Assembly: GCA_022839995.1 (NCBI GenBank)
Contig: JALHIN010000025.1
Location: 1-25,915 of the forward strand
DNA: 25,915 nucleotides
DNA from: 79-D21 sp022839995
Lineage (GTDB): Bacteria; Synergistota; Synergistia; Synergistales; 79-D21
Direction of reading: 5' to 3'
The notes under the pieces were generated by a model. The model was not told the DNA's origin, did not search any database, and was given only the letters and a program-made list of their open reading frames with translations. Of the stretch, positions 1 through 7,240 are shown piece by piece (position 1 is the stretch's first letter; the number at the start of each line of letters is the position of its first letter). Both the position numbers and the translations under genes were made by a program.

Positions 1-98
1 TGCCCCAGGTCTGACCTGACCTCTCCGTCCCCTTGAACCCGGGAGGTGACCCGGGTTCATTTATTTGGACATCTCTACTATAGATGAGGTCTGACCCC
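1..98. repeat. Palindrome-rich non-coding stretch with repeated AGGTCTGACC box
   Basis: No gene is visible here. Positions 6-18 form a perfect odd palindrome (CAGGTC T GACCTG). Its 10-base core AGGTCTGACC recurs in direct orientation at 87-96. Between the copies are a 10-bp stem at 34-43 / 50-59 with a 6-base loop, followed by TTTATTT, and an imperfect palindrome at 70-86. The hairpin plus T-rich tail could terminate a plus-strand gene lying left of the window. The repeated box could also be the edge of a small repeat element. The window edge prevents a decision. Confidence 0.45.
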
Positions 99-1772
99 CT
101 AGCGTTGGTAGTAGATTTCCATGTGGTCGCCCCGGACGCGGACGCCGAGGAGGCGACGGATTCCGAGGCGGGCCATGGCAGGGGCGACGATGTTCCGGTC
201 GAGTTCGTCCTCCACCCTCCGCCGCAGGTCTTCGCTCGTCAGCTCGTCCTCGAGACGACGGTACAGCTCCATGTTCAGGGTGTTTCGAACGTGGTCCCGG
301 ATGCCGTTGCTCAGCAGGACGGTGTCGACGAAGGCCCAGAAGCCGTGAAGGGTCAGGTCGACGTCCGTGGCAACGAACACGTGGTCGTAACTCAGTCGGC
401 CTTCCCGGACGATTGGCCTGAGCCCCAGGGTGATACGGAGGCGGGTGATGTCGAAATCGGGCGGCGAATCGTACCAGTAGGGCCAGGTGTACTCCCATCC
501 CCGGATCTCGTAGTCGCCCCCGGTTTCGAAGTTGATGTCCATGACGATCCGTTCTCCGCTGAAACGGGGAGCATCGGGCCCTCCAAATTCCGCGTTGATG
601 TCGTTGAGGTAGTACCAGCTGCGGGTCGCACCGCTGCCGTAACTGAAGGCCGGCGCGGTAAAGCGGTTTTCCCGGCCGCCGATCCGGATCCAGGAGTCGT
701 CGCGCCGGTAAGGCTCGTTATCGAGCTGGAAGTCGCTGGTCGGCCCGGCGAAGTTGTTGATCCGGATGGCCCCCCTGAGAGCGTTCCCAATCGTCCGAAG
801 GATCAGGGTGCCGGGAATCCGCATCGTCTCGATCGGCCGGGTCAGGTAAATCCTGGAGCTCCATGGACCAACGTTGTTCCGCTCGTCCGATTCGGCCACG
901 GCGTTTGCGTCGTCGATGCGGGCCCGCACCCGAAGGACCGCCCCGTCAAGGCCCACGGGAAATTTCAGTGCCAGCCGATCGAAACGGTGGATGCCGCGCG
1001 GGGCCAGGCTCGACAGGGAGCGGTCCGCCATGGGAATGTAGGCCAGCAGGCCGTGCCTGGAGACTTCAGGGCCAACCCCTTCGAGGATCTCGTATTCCAC
1101 CTGGACGCTGAAGGGCCCGGCCGGTGCCGTTCCCCGGTTTTCCACCGAGAAGGTGAACCCACCCGTCGAGCGGTCTTCCACGAAATAGGCCCCCTCAAGG
1201 CGGAACATTCCGGGGGGGGTCTGGTTCCGGTAGGTCAGGTCCGGTGTCCCTGCCGCCATCCGGGTATCCACCCAGGATGTGGCGTTGTTGGACTCGTCCG
1301 ATTCCCTCACCCTGCCGACCGGGTCCGCAAATTCCTCGCCGGCCGTGGAATCGGCGATGGCCCGGAGGCGGACAAGGGCCCCCGAAAGCGCCCGGTCAAG
1401 GATGACCTCCCCCGTGAACGTCACGGTGCTGGCCGGCGGAGGACCGGGCGGGAGAGGCACAGTCGTCCGGGGATACCACACGTCGGCTTGTCCCGATACC
1501 CGGAAGGAAGCTCCACCAAGAAGCGGAAGCGTCGGAACGCCTCCTGAAACGATCTCGTACTCCACGCTGACTTTGAACGGGGGAGCCGGATCGGTCCCTC
1601 GGTTCTGGACCGTCACGGAGAAGGGGACCACCAGTTCACCTCCCCTTTCCACGGGAACCCCCCGACTTGCCACCCACGCCACCAGGTCCGGCAGGGCCCA
1701 GGCCGGTGCAGCTGCAGTCGCGGCCAGGGCGATGGCCAGGCCTGCCGCCAAGAGAAAACTTCTTTTTTTCAC
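99..1772 (-). CDS. Secreted CARDB-repeat protein with unrecognised C-terminal domain
   Basis: A 557-residue exported protein. I chose the GTG at 1772 because AAGGAGGT lies 7 bases upstream and translation from it opens with a textbook signal peptide: Lys-Lys-Arg, a hydrophobic run, and a likely cleavage after Ala-Trp-Ala. An upstream in-frame start at 1856 would bury this peptide. Two CARDB-like immunoglobulin-fold modules follow, beginning with 'PDLVAWV' and 'PDLTYRN'. They share phrases such as 'VENRGTAPAGPFSVQVEYEI' and 'ESDESNNA/ESDERNNV', typical of cell-adhesion-related domains in bacterial surface proteins. The last 270 residues or so match no family I can name; they are rich in Tyr/Trp and Asp early, then turn to charged helices. 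The gene stands alone downstream of a strong terminator. Export and CARDB assignment are good; the function is unknown. Confidence 0.82.
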   Translation of the reverse strand: MKKRSFLLAAGLAIALAATAAAPAWALPDLVAWVASRGVPVERGGELVVPFSVTVQNRGTDPAPPFKVSVEYEIVSGGVPTLPLLGGASFRVSGQADVWYPRTTVPLPPGPPPASTVTFTGEVILDRALSGALVRLRAIADSTAGEEFADPVGRVRESDESNNATSWVDTRMAAGTPDLTYRNQTPPGMFRLEGAYFVEDRSTGGFTFSVENRGTAPAGPFSVQVEYEILEGVGPEVSRHGLLAYIPMADRSLSSLAPRGIHRFDRLALKFPVGLDGAVLRVRARIDDANAVAESDERNNVGPWSSRIYLTRPIETMRIPGTLILRTIGNALRGAIRINNFAGPTSDFQLDNEPYRRDDSWIRIGGRENRFTAPAFSYGSGATRSWYYLNDINAEFGGPDAPRFSGERIVMDINFETGGDYEIRGWEYTWPYWYDSPPDFDITRLRITLGLRPIVREGRLSYDHVFVATDVDLTLHGFWAFVDTVLLSNGIRDHVRNTLNMELYRRLEDELTSEDLRRRVEDELDRNIVAPAMARLGIRRLLGVRVRGDHMEIYYQR

Positions 1773-1899
1773 TGCCGCCACCTCCTTGCTTTCTTGCGGC
1801 GATTTTTTCGAAAAAAGGGTGGGGTAAAAGCGAGAGAGGATCCGCGTATTGTACAAGGGAATGTTTTATTATCTTATCACGTTGCACTTCATTATCATT

Positions 1900-1960
1900 A
1901 AAAAAAGAGGGGAAAAGTCACCCGGTTTCCCGGGTTCCTTTCCCCTCCGGCGTTTTTTTT
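1900..1960. terminator. Bidirectional intrinsic terminator after the ior operon
   Basis: A 9-bp stem pairs GAGGGGAAA (1907-1915) with TTTCCCCTC (1939-1947). Nested inside is ACCCGG/CCGGGT (1920-1925 / 1930-1935). On the minus strand it is followed directly by seven T (complement of 1900-1906), ending the operon whose last stop codon is at 1965. On the plus strand eight T (1953-1960) lie five bases beyond the stem. It therefore separates the ior operon from the CARDB gene. Confidence 0.85.
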
Positions 1961-1964
1961 CGTT

Positions 1965-2675
1965 CTAGAGTTCGAAGCTCGGGCTGGCGGGTTCGAGCCT
2001 GTGCAGCTCGACAGTTCCCCCGCAGTGCGTCCTCACCAGGGCAGCCAGCTCCGATGCGGCCGCTTCCAGGGTCTGCGGGTCGACGGGCGGCTGGGCATCC
2101 AGGTTGATCGCGACCAACCGGGATTCGCGCGTGATTTTGCTGGGATCCCCGTTTTTCCAGCACCAGCCGCGGCAGAAGACGGTTCTGCGCCCAGTGTCTG
2201 CCAGGATGATCTCTCCCGGGTTCGGGTGCTCCACCGCCTCGGGGTTCCCCAGGGGTTCGTAGGTCTCGTCACCCTTCGCCGGCATCAGCATCACGTCGCC
2301 GGTGACCCCTTCCAGGTCGTCCCCCCCGCAGGGGATTCGGTATTTCAGGCTGATGATGTTGAAGATCGCAACCAGCCGGTTGACGAATGGGAGGTCTTTT
2401 CCCGAACGGGTGCGCTTGACGAGGTTGGCGATCGACGGGGGGTACTTGTTGGGATTCAGCCCCATCCGTTCGAATACCGCCCGCCAGGAGGCAATCCGGG
2501 GGTATTCCTTGTGGTTCTCCAGTTCCGGATCCTGCCTTGCGGCCCTTTCGGCCTCCCGAAGCAGGGCCTCTAGCGCGGGATCCTCTTCGGCGTTGTCGAC
2601 ATCCCGGACGAGGACCACGATCCTCCGGTAGGCGGGCCATGCCTCGAAAATTTCCGGAGCGATCCCGATCTTCAC
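1965..2675 (-). CDS. Stand-alone B3/B4 domain protein (PheT editing-domain relative)
   Basis: A 236-residue soluble protein of the B3/B4 family, the module that in the phenylalanyl-tRNA synthetase beta chain clears Tyr mischarged onto tRNA-Phe. Family hallmarks are visible: 'WRAVFERMGLNPNKYPPSI' and 'LVNLV/SLKYRIPCGGDDLEGV'-like segments near residues 65-125, then a strand-rich C-terminal half with 'GEIILADTGRRTVFCRGWCWKNGD'-type features. No synthetase domains accompany it. The start is GTG, four bases after the iorB stop, so it appears to be the last gene of the operon, ending just before the terminator. Free-standing members are common but poorly characterised; hydrolysis of a mischarged tRNA or a role with aromatic amino acids is inference. 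The family call is firm. Confidence 0.85.
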   Translation of the reverse strand: MKIGIAPEIFEAWPAYRRIVVLVRDVDNAEEDPALEALLREAERAARQDPELENHKEYPRIASWRAVFERMGLNPNKYPPSIANLVKRTRSGKDLPFVNRLVAIFNIISLKYRIPCGGDDLEGVTGDVMLMPAKGDETYEPLGNPEAVEHPNPGEIILADTGRRTVFCRGWCWKNGDPSKITRESRLVAINLDAQPPVDPQTLEAAASELAALVRTHCGGTVELHRLEPASPSFEL

Positions 2676-2679
2676 GGCC

Positions 2680-3243
2680 TCATTCCCCCCTTGAGAGGGC
2701 CTCGAAGCCCAGGTCGAAGGCCCTGAGGTTGTCTTCGCGGAACCTTGCGGGGGCGAGTTCTGCCACGGCGCCCCTCAGCTCGCCCGGGCGGAAGTCTCCC
2801 GCCCCGGAGGCAGCCAGCGCGCCCAGGACGAGGGCGTTGAGGAAAAGAAAGCGCCCTCCCATTTTCTCCCTCAGGAGGTCGTATCCTTTGACCCGGAAAA
2901 GCCGGATCTCCCGGGCCTCGAGAAAGGCCGAGAGGTCCGGGTCGGAAAAGGCCCCGGGGCAGTCGGCGTTGACCACGGCAGCTCCCCTCTTTTTCAGGAA
3001 GTGGAAGTTCCTGAGTCCCTCGCCCTGCTCGAAGGCCAAAAGGATGTCGGCTTCACCCGCGCGGACGAGGGGACTGGCGTAGGACCCCATCTTGAAGTGG
3101 CTGATGACCGATCCGCCCCGCTGGGACATCCCGTGGACCTCGCTGCCGTTCACGTGCAGGCCCCTGGAAAGGGCGACATGGCCCAGGACCCTCGAGGCAA
3201 AGAGGATCCCCTGGCCGCCCACCCCGGCGATGATGAACTGCAT
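2680..3243 (-). CDS. iorB: Indolepyruvate ferredoxin oxidoreductase, beta subunit
   Basis: A 187-residue beta (gamma-domain) subunit of indolepyruvate:ferredoxin oxidoreductase, which with IorA converts aryl-pyruvates plus CoA into aryl-acyl-CoA, CO2 and reduced ferredoxin in the cytoplasm. It opens with 'MQFIIAGVGGQGILFASRVLG', the glycine-rich motif typical of the 2-oxoacid oxidoreductase gamma fold. This is followed by 'GSEVHGMSQRGGSVISH', which shapes the CoA/TPP side of the active site. The length is normal for IorB. The ATG at 3243 is preferred over an in-frame extension to 3327: GGGGAGGT lies 8 bases upstream and the start follows the iorA stop by one base, implying translational coupling. 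No defects seen. Confidence 0.95.
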   Translation of the reverse strand: MQFIIAGVGGQGILFASRVLGHVALSRGLHVNGSEVHGMSQRGGSVISHFKMGSYASPLVRAGEADILLAFEQGEGLRNFHFLKKRGAAVVNADCPGAFSDPDLSAFLEAREIRLFRVKGYDLLREKMGGRFLFLNALVLGALAASGAGDFRPGELRGAVAELAPARFREDNLRAFDLGFEALSRGE

Positions 3244-3244
3244 G

Positions 3245-5113
3245 CTAACGCACCTCCCCGATTCGAAGGATGGCCCCGTGGGGACAGGCCGACACGCAGA
3301 CCCCGCAGTCGACGCAGAATCGCCCATCGACGAAAGCCTTGCGGTTTTCAGCGTCCCAGGCCAATCCCGGGCAACCGAAGCGATCCTGGCAAATCCGGCA
3401 CCCGACGCATTTTTGCGCGTCCACGGTCACCGGCCGTTTTTCCGGCTTCGCCTTGAGCATGGTGACGCAGGGATGCCGGAAGACCAGGACGGCCGGTTCA
3501 CTCTGTTCTTTCGCGTAGGCCCAGGCTTCCCGGATCGTCTCCAGGTTGCCTTCCACGTCGTAGGCCTCGAGCACTTTCACGTATTTCACCCCGCAGCCGC
3601 GGACCGCCCCTTCCAGGTCCACCGACGTGCCCGTTTCGTTCCGCCTTGGCTTGTCGCCGGTCCCCGGGTGGTCCTGGCCGCCGGTCATGGCGGTGATGCG
3701 GTTGTCCATGATGGCCAGGACGAAGGGGTGGCGGTTGTAGACCGCGGTTGCCAGTCCCGTCATGCCGTTGTGGAAGAAGGTGGAATCCCCCAGCGTCGCG
3801 AAAATGGGACGCTTCGGCTCGGCCCCCTCGGATCTCCAGGCGCAGCAAAGGCCCGACGCCACGGTGATCGAGGCCCCCATGCAGACGATGGTGTCCACGG
3901 CCTGCTGCTGGATGGAAAGGCTGTAGCAGCCGATGTCGCTGGCGATGACGGCATCCGGGAAGGCCTTGCGGATGGCGAAATAGGAAGGCCGGTGACCGCA
4001 TCCGGCGCAGAGGACGGGCTTTTTCACCGCGAGCTTCAGTTTCTCCCTGGCAGCCGAAAGGCTCTCCAAGGCAGGGTCGGCCTCGGGCTCGACACCGAGG
4101 GCCCTCAGCAGGACGGACTCAATGACCTCGGGAACGAGCTCCCCTTCCTTCGGGACCCAGCCGTTCCAGCGCCCCATGATCTTCGTCCGGTCGACGACCT
4201 GGTTCTCGATGACCGGGAAGGTTTCCTCCAGGACGAGGGTCCGTTCGTGCCTGGAGAGAAAGTCCTCCACCCGCTTCGTCGGTAGGGGAACGGGCGTGCC
4301 GATCTTGAGGATCGCCACGTCGTCGCGCCCGAGGGCCTCGACCAGGTCCTTCACGATGGCGAAGCTGACCCCGCCGGCGATGACCCCGAGGCTTGCGGGC
4401 TTCTTCGAAGGGATCTCGAAGTTGTACTGCCCGAATTCCGTCTCGAACTCCTGCCGGATGGCCTCGAAACGGGCGTTGTGGGCTTCGAGGAACGGCAGGA
4501 TCCGTGCCGGCATGACGACCTTGTGTCCCGCGGGCCGGGTCTTGAAGTCCGCCGGGGCGGAGGTGTAGGAGACATCCTTGAGCTCGATGTCCTGGCGGCA
4601 ATGGTCGATTCGGACCGCGGGACGGAGCATGGCCATGACCTTGTGTTTTTCCGAAAGCTCGAAGGCCGAGAACACCATGGCCCTGGCTTCCTCGGCACTG
4701 GAAGGATCGAAGCAGGGGATCTTGGCGAACAGCGCCAGCCCCCGGCTGTCCTGGTCGTCCTGCGAAGCGTGGCAGCCCGGGTCGTCCGAGACGACCAGGA
4801 GCATCCCGCCTTCCAGCTGGAAATGGGCCGCGCTCATGAAGGGGTCCATGGCCACGTTGAGCCCGACCTGCTTCATCACCGCGCAGGCTCTCTTCCCGGC
4901 AAAGGTCGCCCCGAGGGCCACCTCGACGGCCACTTTCTCGTTGGCGCCCCACTCGACGACGGTTCTCGTCCCCAGCTCGTCCGCGAACGCAGCTGCCGCC
5001 GGGAGGATTTCCGACGACGGGGTTCCGGGGTAGGCGGTGATCACGTCACATCCTGCCTCGATGAGGCCCCTCGCGATGGCCTCGTTGCCAAGAAGCACTT
5101 TCCTTTCACTCAC
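3245..5113 (-). CDS. iorA: Indolepyruvate ferredoxin oxidoreductase, alpha subunit
   Basis: A 622-residue catalytic subunit (EC 1.2.7.8). The N-terminal pyrimidine-binding domain starts with 'LLGNEAIARGLIEAG' and 'AYPGTPSSEI'. A middle domain and then the thiamine diphosphate-binding domain follow, with 'CAGCGHRPSYF' and 'LGDSTFFHNGMTGL' near residue 438, and the Mg-binding Asn in 'IMDNRITAMTGG'. The C-terminus carries two 4Fe-4S motifs: C-x2-C-x2-C-x4-C-P (the spacing usual for one IorA cluster) and C-x2-C-x2-C-x3-C-P. All expected parts are present. Its GTG start overlaps the end of the upstream regulator gene by eight bases, and iorB follows after one base, so the three are co-transcribed. 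The likely role is fermentation of Trp, Phe and Tyr via their 2-oxoacids, giving reduced ferredoxin. Confidence 0.96.
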   Translation of the reverse strand: MSERKVLLGNEAIARGLIEAGCDVITAYPGTPSSEILPAAAAFADELGTRTVVEWGANEKVAVEVALGATFAGKRACAVMKQVGLNVAMDPFMSAAHFQLEGGMLLVVSDDPGCHASQDDQDSRGLALFAKIPCFDPSSAEEARAMVFSAFELSEKHKVMAMLRPAVRIDHCRQDIELKDVSYTSAPADFKTRPAGHKVVMPARILPFLEAHNARFEAIRQEFETEFGQYNFEIPSKKPASLGVIAGGVSFAIVKDLVEALGRDDVAILKIGTPVPLPTKRVEDFLSRHERTLVLEETFPVIENQVVDRTKIMGRWNGWVPKEGELVPEVIESVLLRALGVEPEADPALESLSAAREKLKLAVKKPVLCAGCGHRPSYFAIRKAFPDAVIASDIGCYSLSIQQQAVDTIVCMGASITVASGLCCAWRSEGAEPKRPIFATLGDSTFFHNGMTGLATAVYNRHPFVLAIMDNRITAMTGGQDHPGTGDKPRRNETGTSVDLEGAVRGCGVKYVKVLEAYDVEGNLETIREAWAYAKEQSEPAVLVFRHPCVTMLKAKPEKRPVTVDAQKCVGCRICQDRFGCPGLAWDAENRKAFVDGRFCVDCGVCVSACPHGAILRIGEVR

Positions 5114-5816
5114 CCTTCTTCGCCTTCCTTTCCGAACGGTCCGGGGGGCTTTCGGGTTGCTCCGGCTCCGTCCCGTTCCGGTTTCGCGTTTCCCTCAGGT
5201 ACCTGTACACGGTGAAGACCGAGACCCCCGCCTCCTGGGCAAAGGCCTCGACGGATCCCTTCAGGAGGAAGAAGCCCTTTTCCTCCAGGCGCCGGACGGC
5301 TTCCCGCCTTTCCGCGCTTTTGAGCAGGTGAATCGGTTTTCCCAGGAGCTCCCGGATGAGCTCGAGATTGCGCCGGAGCAGGTCCTCCCCTCCCGAAGGC
5401 TCCCCCTCCGGGAAATGCTCGGAATAGATCGGGGACGCAATCGCGGTGAGGGATTCCAGGAGCCCCCTGGCCACCTCGGCGCGGGTCATGTCGTAGTTCA
5501 GGCAGAGATACCCAACGATCCTTTTCCCCTCGTCCCGGAGAAAGAGGGTGTTGCACCGCATCCTGCGGCCGTCCTTCGTTCGGGCCAGGAAGTTGGAAAT
5601 GTAGTCGACCTCGGAGGCGGCTGCGGTTTTCAGGCTGAAGAGACCATAATCGGTAAGCGGGTCGCCGACCTTGCGGCCGGAGATCGCCCCGTTTTCGATG
5701 GCGACGATGGAGTGGGCCGGATCGGAGACATCGTGCAGGACGACCTCGCAATCGGGGCCCAGGGCGACGGACAAGCCCTTTACCAGGGGAACCAGGGCGC
5801 GAACCAGCGGGTGCAA
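5106..5816 (-). CDS. YheO/DauR-type PAS-HTH transcriptional regulator
   Basis: A 236-residue DNA-binding regulator. Residues 1-120 form a YheO-like PAS domain ('LGPDCEVVLHDVSDPAHSIV' and 'YLCLNYDM'), thought to sense a small ligand. Residues 160-215 form a DauR-type helix-turn-helix ('FLLKGSVEAFAQEAGVSVFT' then 'VYRYLRE'). The tail is charged and probably disordered. The start is TTG at 5816, supported by GGAGG five bases upstream; no ATG or GTG with a ribosome site competes. It is the first gene of the ior operon, overlaps iorA by eight bases, and is transcribed from a promoter overlapped by an inverted repeat. Autoregulation and control of ior plus the divergent transporter are inferred. 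Relatives regulate D-amino-acid catabolism, which fits an amino-acid-responsive switch. Confidence 0.88.
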   Translation of the reverse strand: MHPLVRALVPLVKGLSVALGPDCEVVLHDVSDPAHSIVAIENGAISGRKVGDPLTDYGLFSLKTAAASEVDYISNFLARTKDGRRMRCNTLFLRDEGKRIVGYLCLNYDMTRAEVARGLLESLTAIASPIYSEHFPEGEPSGGEDLLRRNLELIRELLGKPIHLLKSAERREAVRRLEEKGFFLLKGSVEAFAQEAGVSVFTVYRYLRETRNRNGTEPEQPESPPDRSERKAKKGE

Positions 5817-5866
5817 CGACTCCTCCCACCTTCCGGAAAGGCGCCGGAAAGACGCGGCTTTTCCTG

Positions 5867-5894
5867 AAGATAGTCTTTACCATTTATTTGTCAA
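5867..5894 (-). promoter_or_regulatory. Sigma70-type promoter of the regulator-iorAB operon
   Basis: Read on the minus strand, a perfect -35 TTGACA (5889-5894) is followed by a 16-base spacer and a -10 TATCTT (5867-5872, 4 of 6 matches). Transcription would start near 5859, about 45 bases before the TTG start of the regulator gene. Confidence 0.7.
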
Positions 5895-5909
5895 TATGCC
5901 AAAATATTG
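5892..5909. promoter_or_regulatory. Candidate operator (CAATAT-N6-ATATTG)
   Basis: A perfect 6+6 inverted repeat with a six-base spacer overlaps the -35 of the minus-strand ior promoter and lies upstream of the plus-strand transporter. Position and symmetry suit a dimeric regulator controlling both divergent units, the PAS-HTH protein being the obvious candidate. Regulation is inferred from layout only. Confidence 0.45.
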
Positions 5910-5935
5910 TCATGCTGGGAAGGGGAGTGCGAGGG

Positions 5936-7231
5936 ATGTTACAAGAGCAGGATCTCCTGCAGAAGGCCCTTCGAGGCCGATGGAAAATCTGGAGCGTGAT
6001 GGCAGCCGCCTACATGGTCGTTTTCTTCCACCGGCTGGCCGCCGGCGTGGTCCGCGGCGATCTCACGCGCGACTTCGGGCTGAGCGCATCGGCCTTCGGG
6101 TCGCTCGCCGCCATGTATTTCTACGCCTACATGGCCATGCAGGTCCCGGTGGGAATGCTGGCGGACACGCTGGGTGCAAGGGCAACGGTCACAGCGGGGA
6201 TGCTCCTCGCGGGCGCCGGTTCGGCCCTTTTCGGGTTGGCGCCTTCTCCCGGCTGGCTCTTCCTGGGGCGCTTTTTGGTCGGAATCGGAGTTTCCACGGT
6301 CTTCGTCTCGATCCTGAAGGTCCAGTCGCAATGGTTCAGGGAACGCGAGTTCGCCACCATGTCCGGCGTCACGGCCCTGGTGGGCAACCTGGGCGGGGTT
6401 CTCGCCCAGTCGCCGCTGGCCTTTGCCGTGGCGGCCTTCACCTGGAGGACCACCTTCCTCGGGATTGGTCTGTTCTCCTGCCTCCTGTCCCTTCTTTGCT
6501 GGGCCTTCATCCGGAACCGCCCGCAGGACAGGGGATGGCCCGCCCTGAACGAGGCGCAGGAAGGGGTGACTCCCCCGAGGGCCGGGGAACTCTGGTCCGG
6601 CTTGAAGGGAGTGGTGAGCCGATGGCGGGTCTGGCCCGCTTTCGTCCTTTCGGGCTGCGCTTCGGGCCTGTACCTGGCCTTCAGCGGCGCCTGGGGAACC
6701 TCTTTCCTGAAGGACGTCTACGGGATGGAGCGGGTCTCGGCTTCGGGGATCGTCGCCTTTTCCGTTTACGGGGGGATGGCGGGGTGCTTCCTGGCAGGAT
6801 GGTTCTCCGACCGGATCGGGCTCCGGCGCCCGCCCCTCCTGGCGCTTTCCGCTGCTTTCTGCGCCTGCTGGGGGGCTTTGGTGCTCTGGGGAGGCGGGAA
6901 ACCGCCGGAAGCGATTCTCCGCCCCCTCTTCTTCCTGCTGGGCTTTTCGGCCTCGTCCTACATGCTGGCCTGGTCCATCACCAAGGAAACGAACCTTCCC
7001 CGGTTCACCGCCGTGGCGATCTCGGTGGTCAACACGGGGGCCTTCCTGGGAACCGCCCTGATCACCACCGGCATGGGAATGATCCTGGATTCGACCGTCG
7101 GCCTGGAGCCCACCGGGCAGTACCGCGCCGTCTTCCTGTTCTGCCTGGCCGTTTCGGTCCTGAGCCTGGCCTGCGCGGCCCTGCTGCCGGAAACCCGCTG
7201 CCGGAACGTCACGATCCATAACCGGGCCTGA
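5936..7231 (+). CDS. MFS transporter
   Basis: A 431-residue inner-membrane major facilitator protein with about 12 hydrophobic segments in two halves. The signature loop between helices 2 and 3 reads 'GMLADTLGARATVTAGMLL', with the matching second-half loop 'GWFSDRIGLRRPPLL'. The start chosen is the ATG at 5936, with AAGGGGAG eight bases upstream; an in-frame start at 5888 would place extra polar residues and lacks a ribosome site. It diverges from the regulator-iorAB operon across 119 bases containing an inverted repeat, so its substrate may be an aromatic amino acid, its 2-oxoacid or an aryl-acetate product. That substrate is inference. It ends nine bases from the convergent ATPase pseudogene with no obvious terminator. 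Confidence 0.88.
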   Translation: MLQEQDLLQKALRGRWKIWSVMAAAYMVVFFHRLAAGVVRGDLTRDFGLSASAFGSLAAMYFYAYMAMQVPVGMLADTLGARATVTAGMLLAGAGSALFGLAPSPGWLFLGRFLVGIGVSTVFVSILKVQSQWFREREFATMSGVTALVGNLGGVLAQSPLAFAVAAFTWRTTFLGIGLFSCLLSLLCWAFIRNRPQDRGWPALNEAQEGVTPPRAGELWSGLKGVVSRWRVWPAFVLSGCASGLYLAFSGAWGTSFLKDVYGMERVSASGIVAFSVYGGMAGCFLAGWFSDRIGLRRPPLLALSAAFCACWGALVLWGGGKPPEAILRPLFFLLGFSASSYMLAWSITKETNLPRFTAVAISVVNTGAFLGTALITTGMGMILDSTVGLEPTGQYRAVFLFCLAVSVLSLACAALLPETRCRNVTIHNRA

Positions 7232-7240
7232 GTCCGTGAT

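Noticed and set aside
84..1547. Long plus-strand open frame opposite the CARDB gene
   Set aside because: It is the antisense shadow of a well-supported gene in GC-rich DNA. It has no recognisable domain and a biased Pro/Arg/Gly composition.
3092..4285. Plus-strand open frame of about 397 codons opposite iorA
   Set aside because: Antisense shadow of a strongly conserved gene; no motif and no ribosome site.
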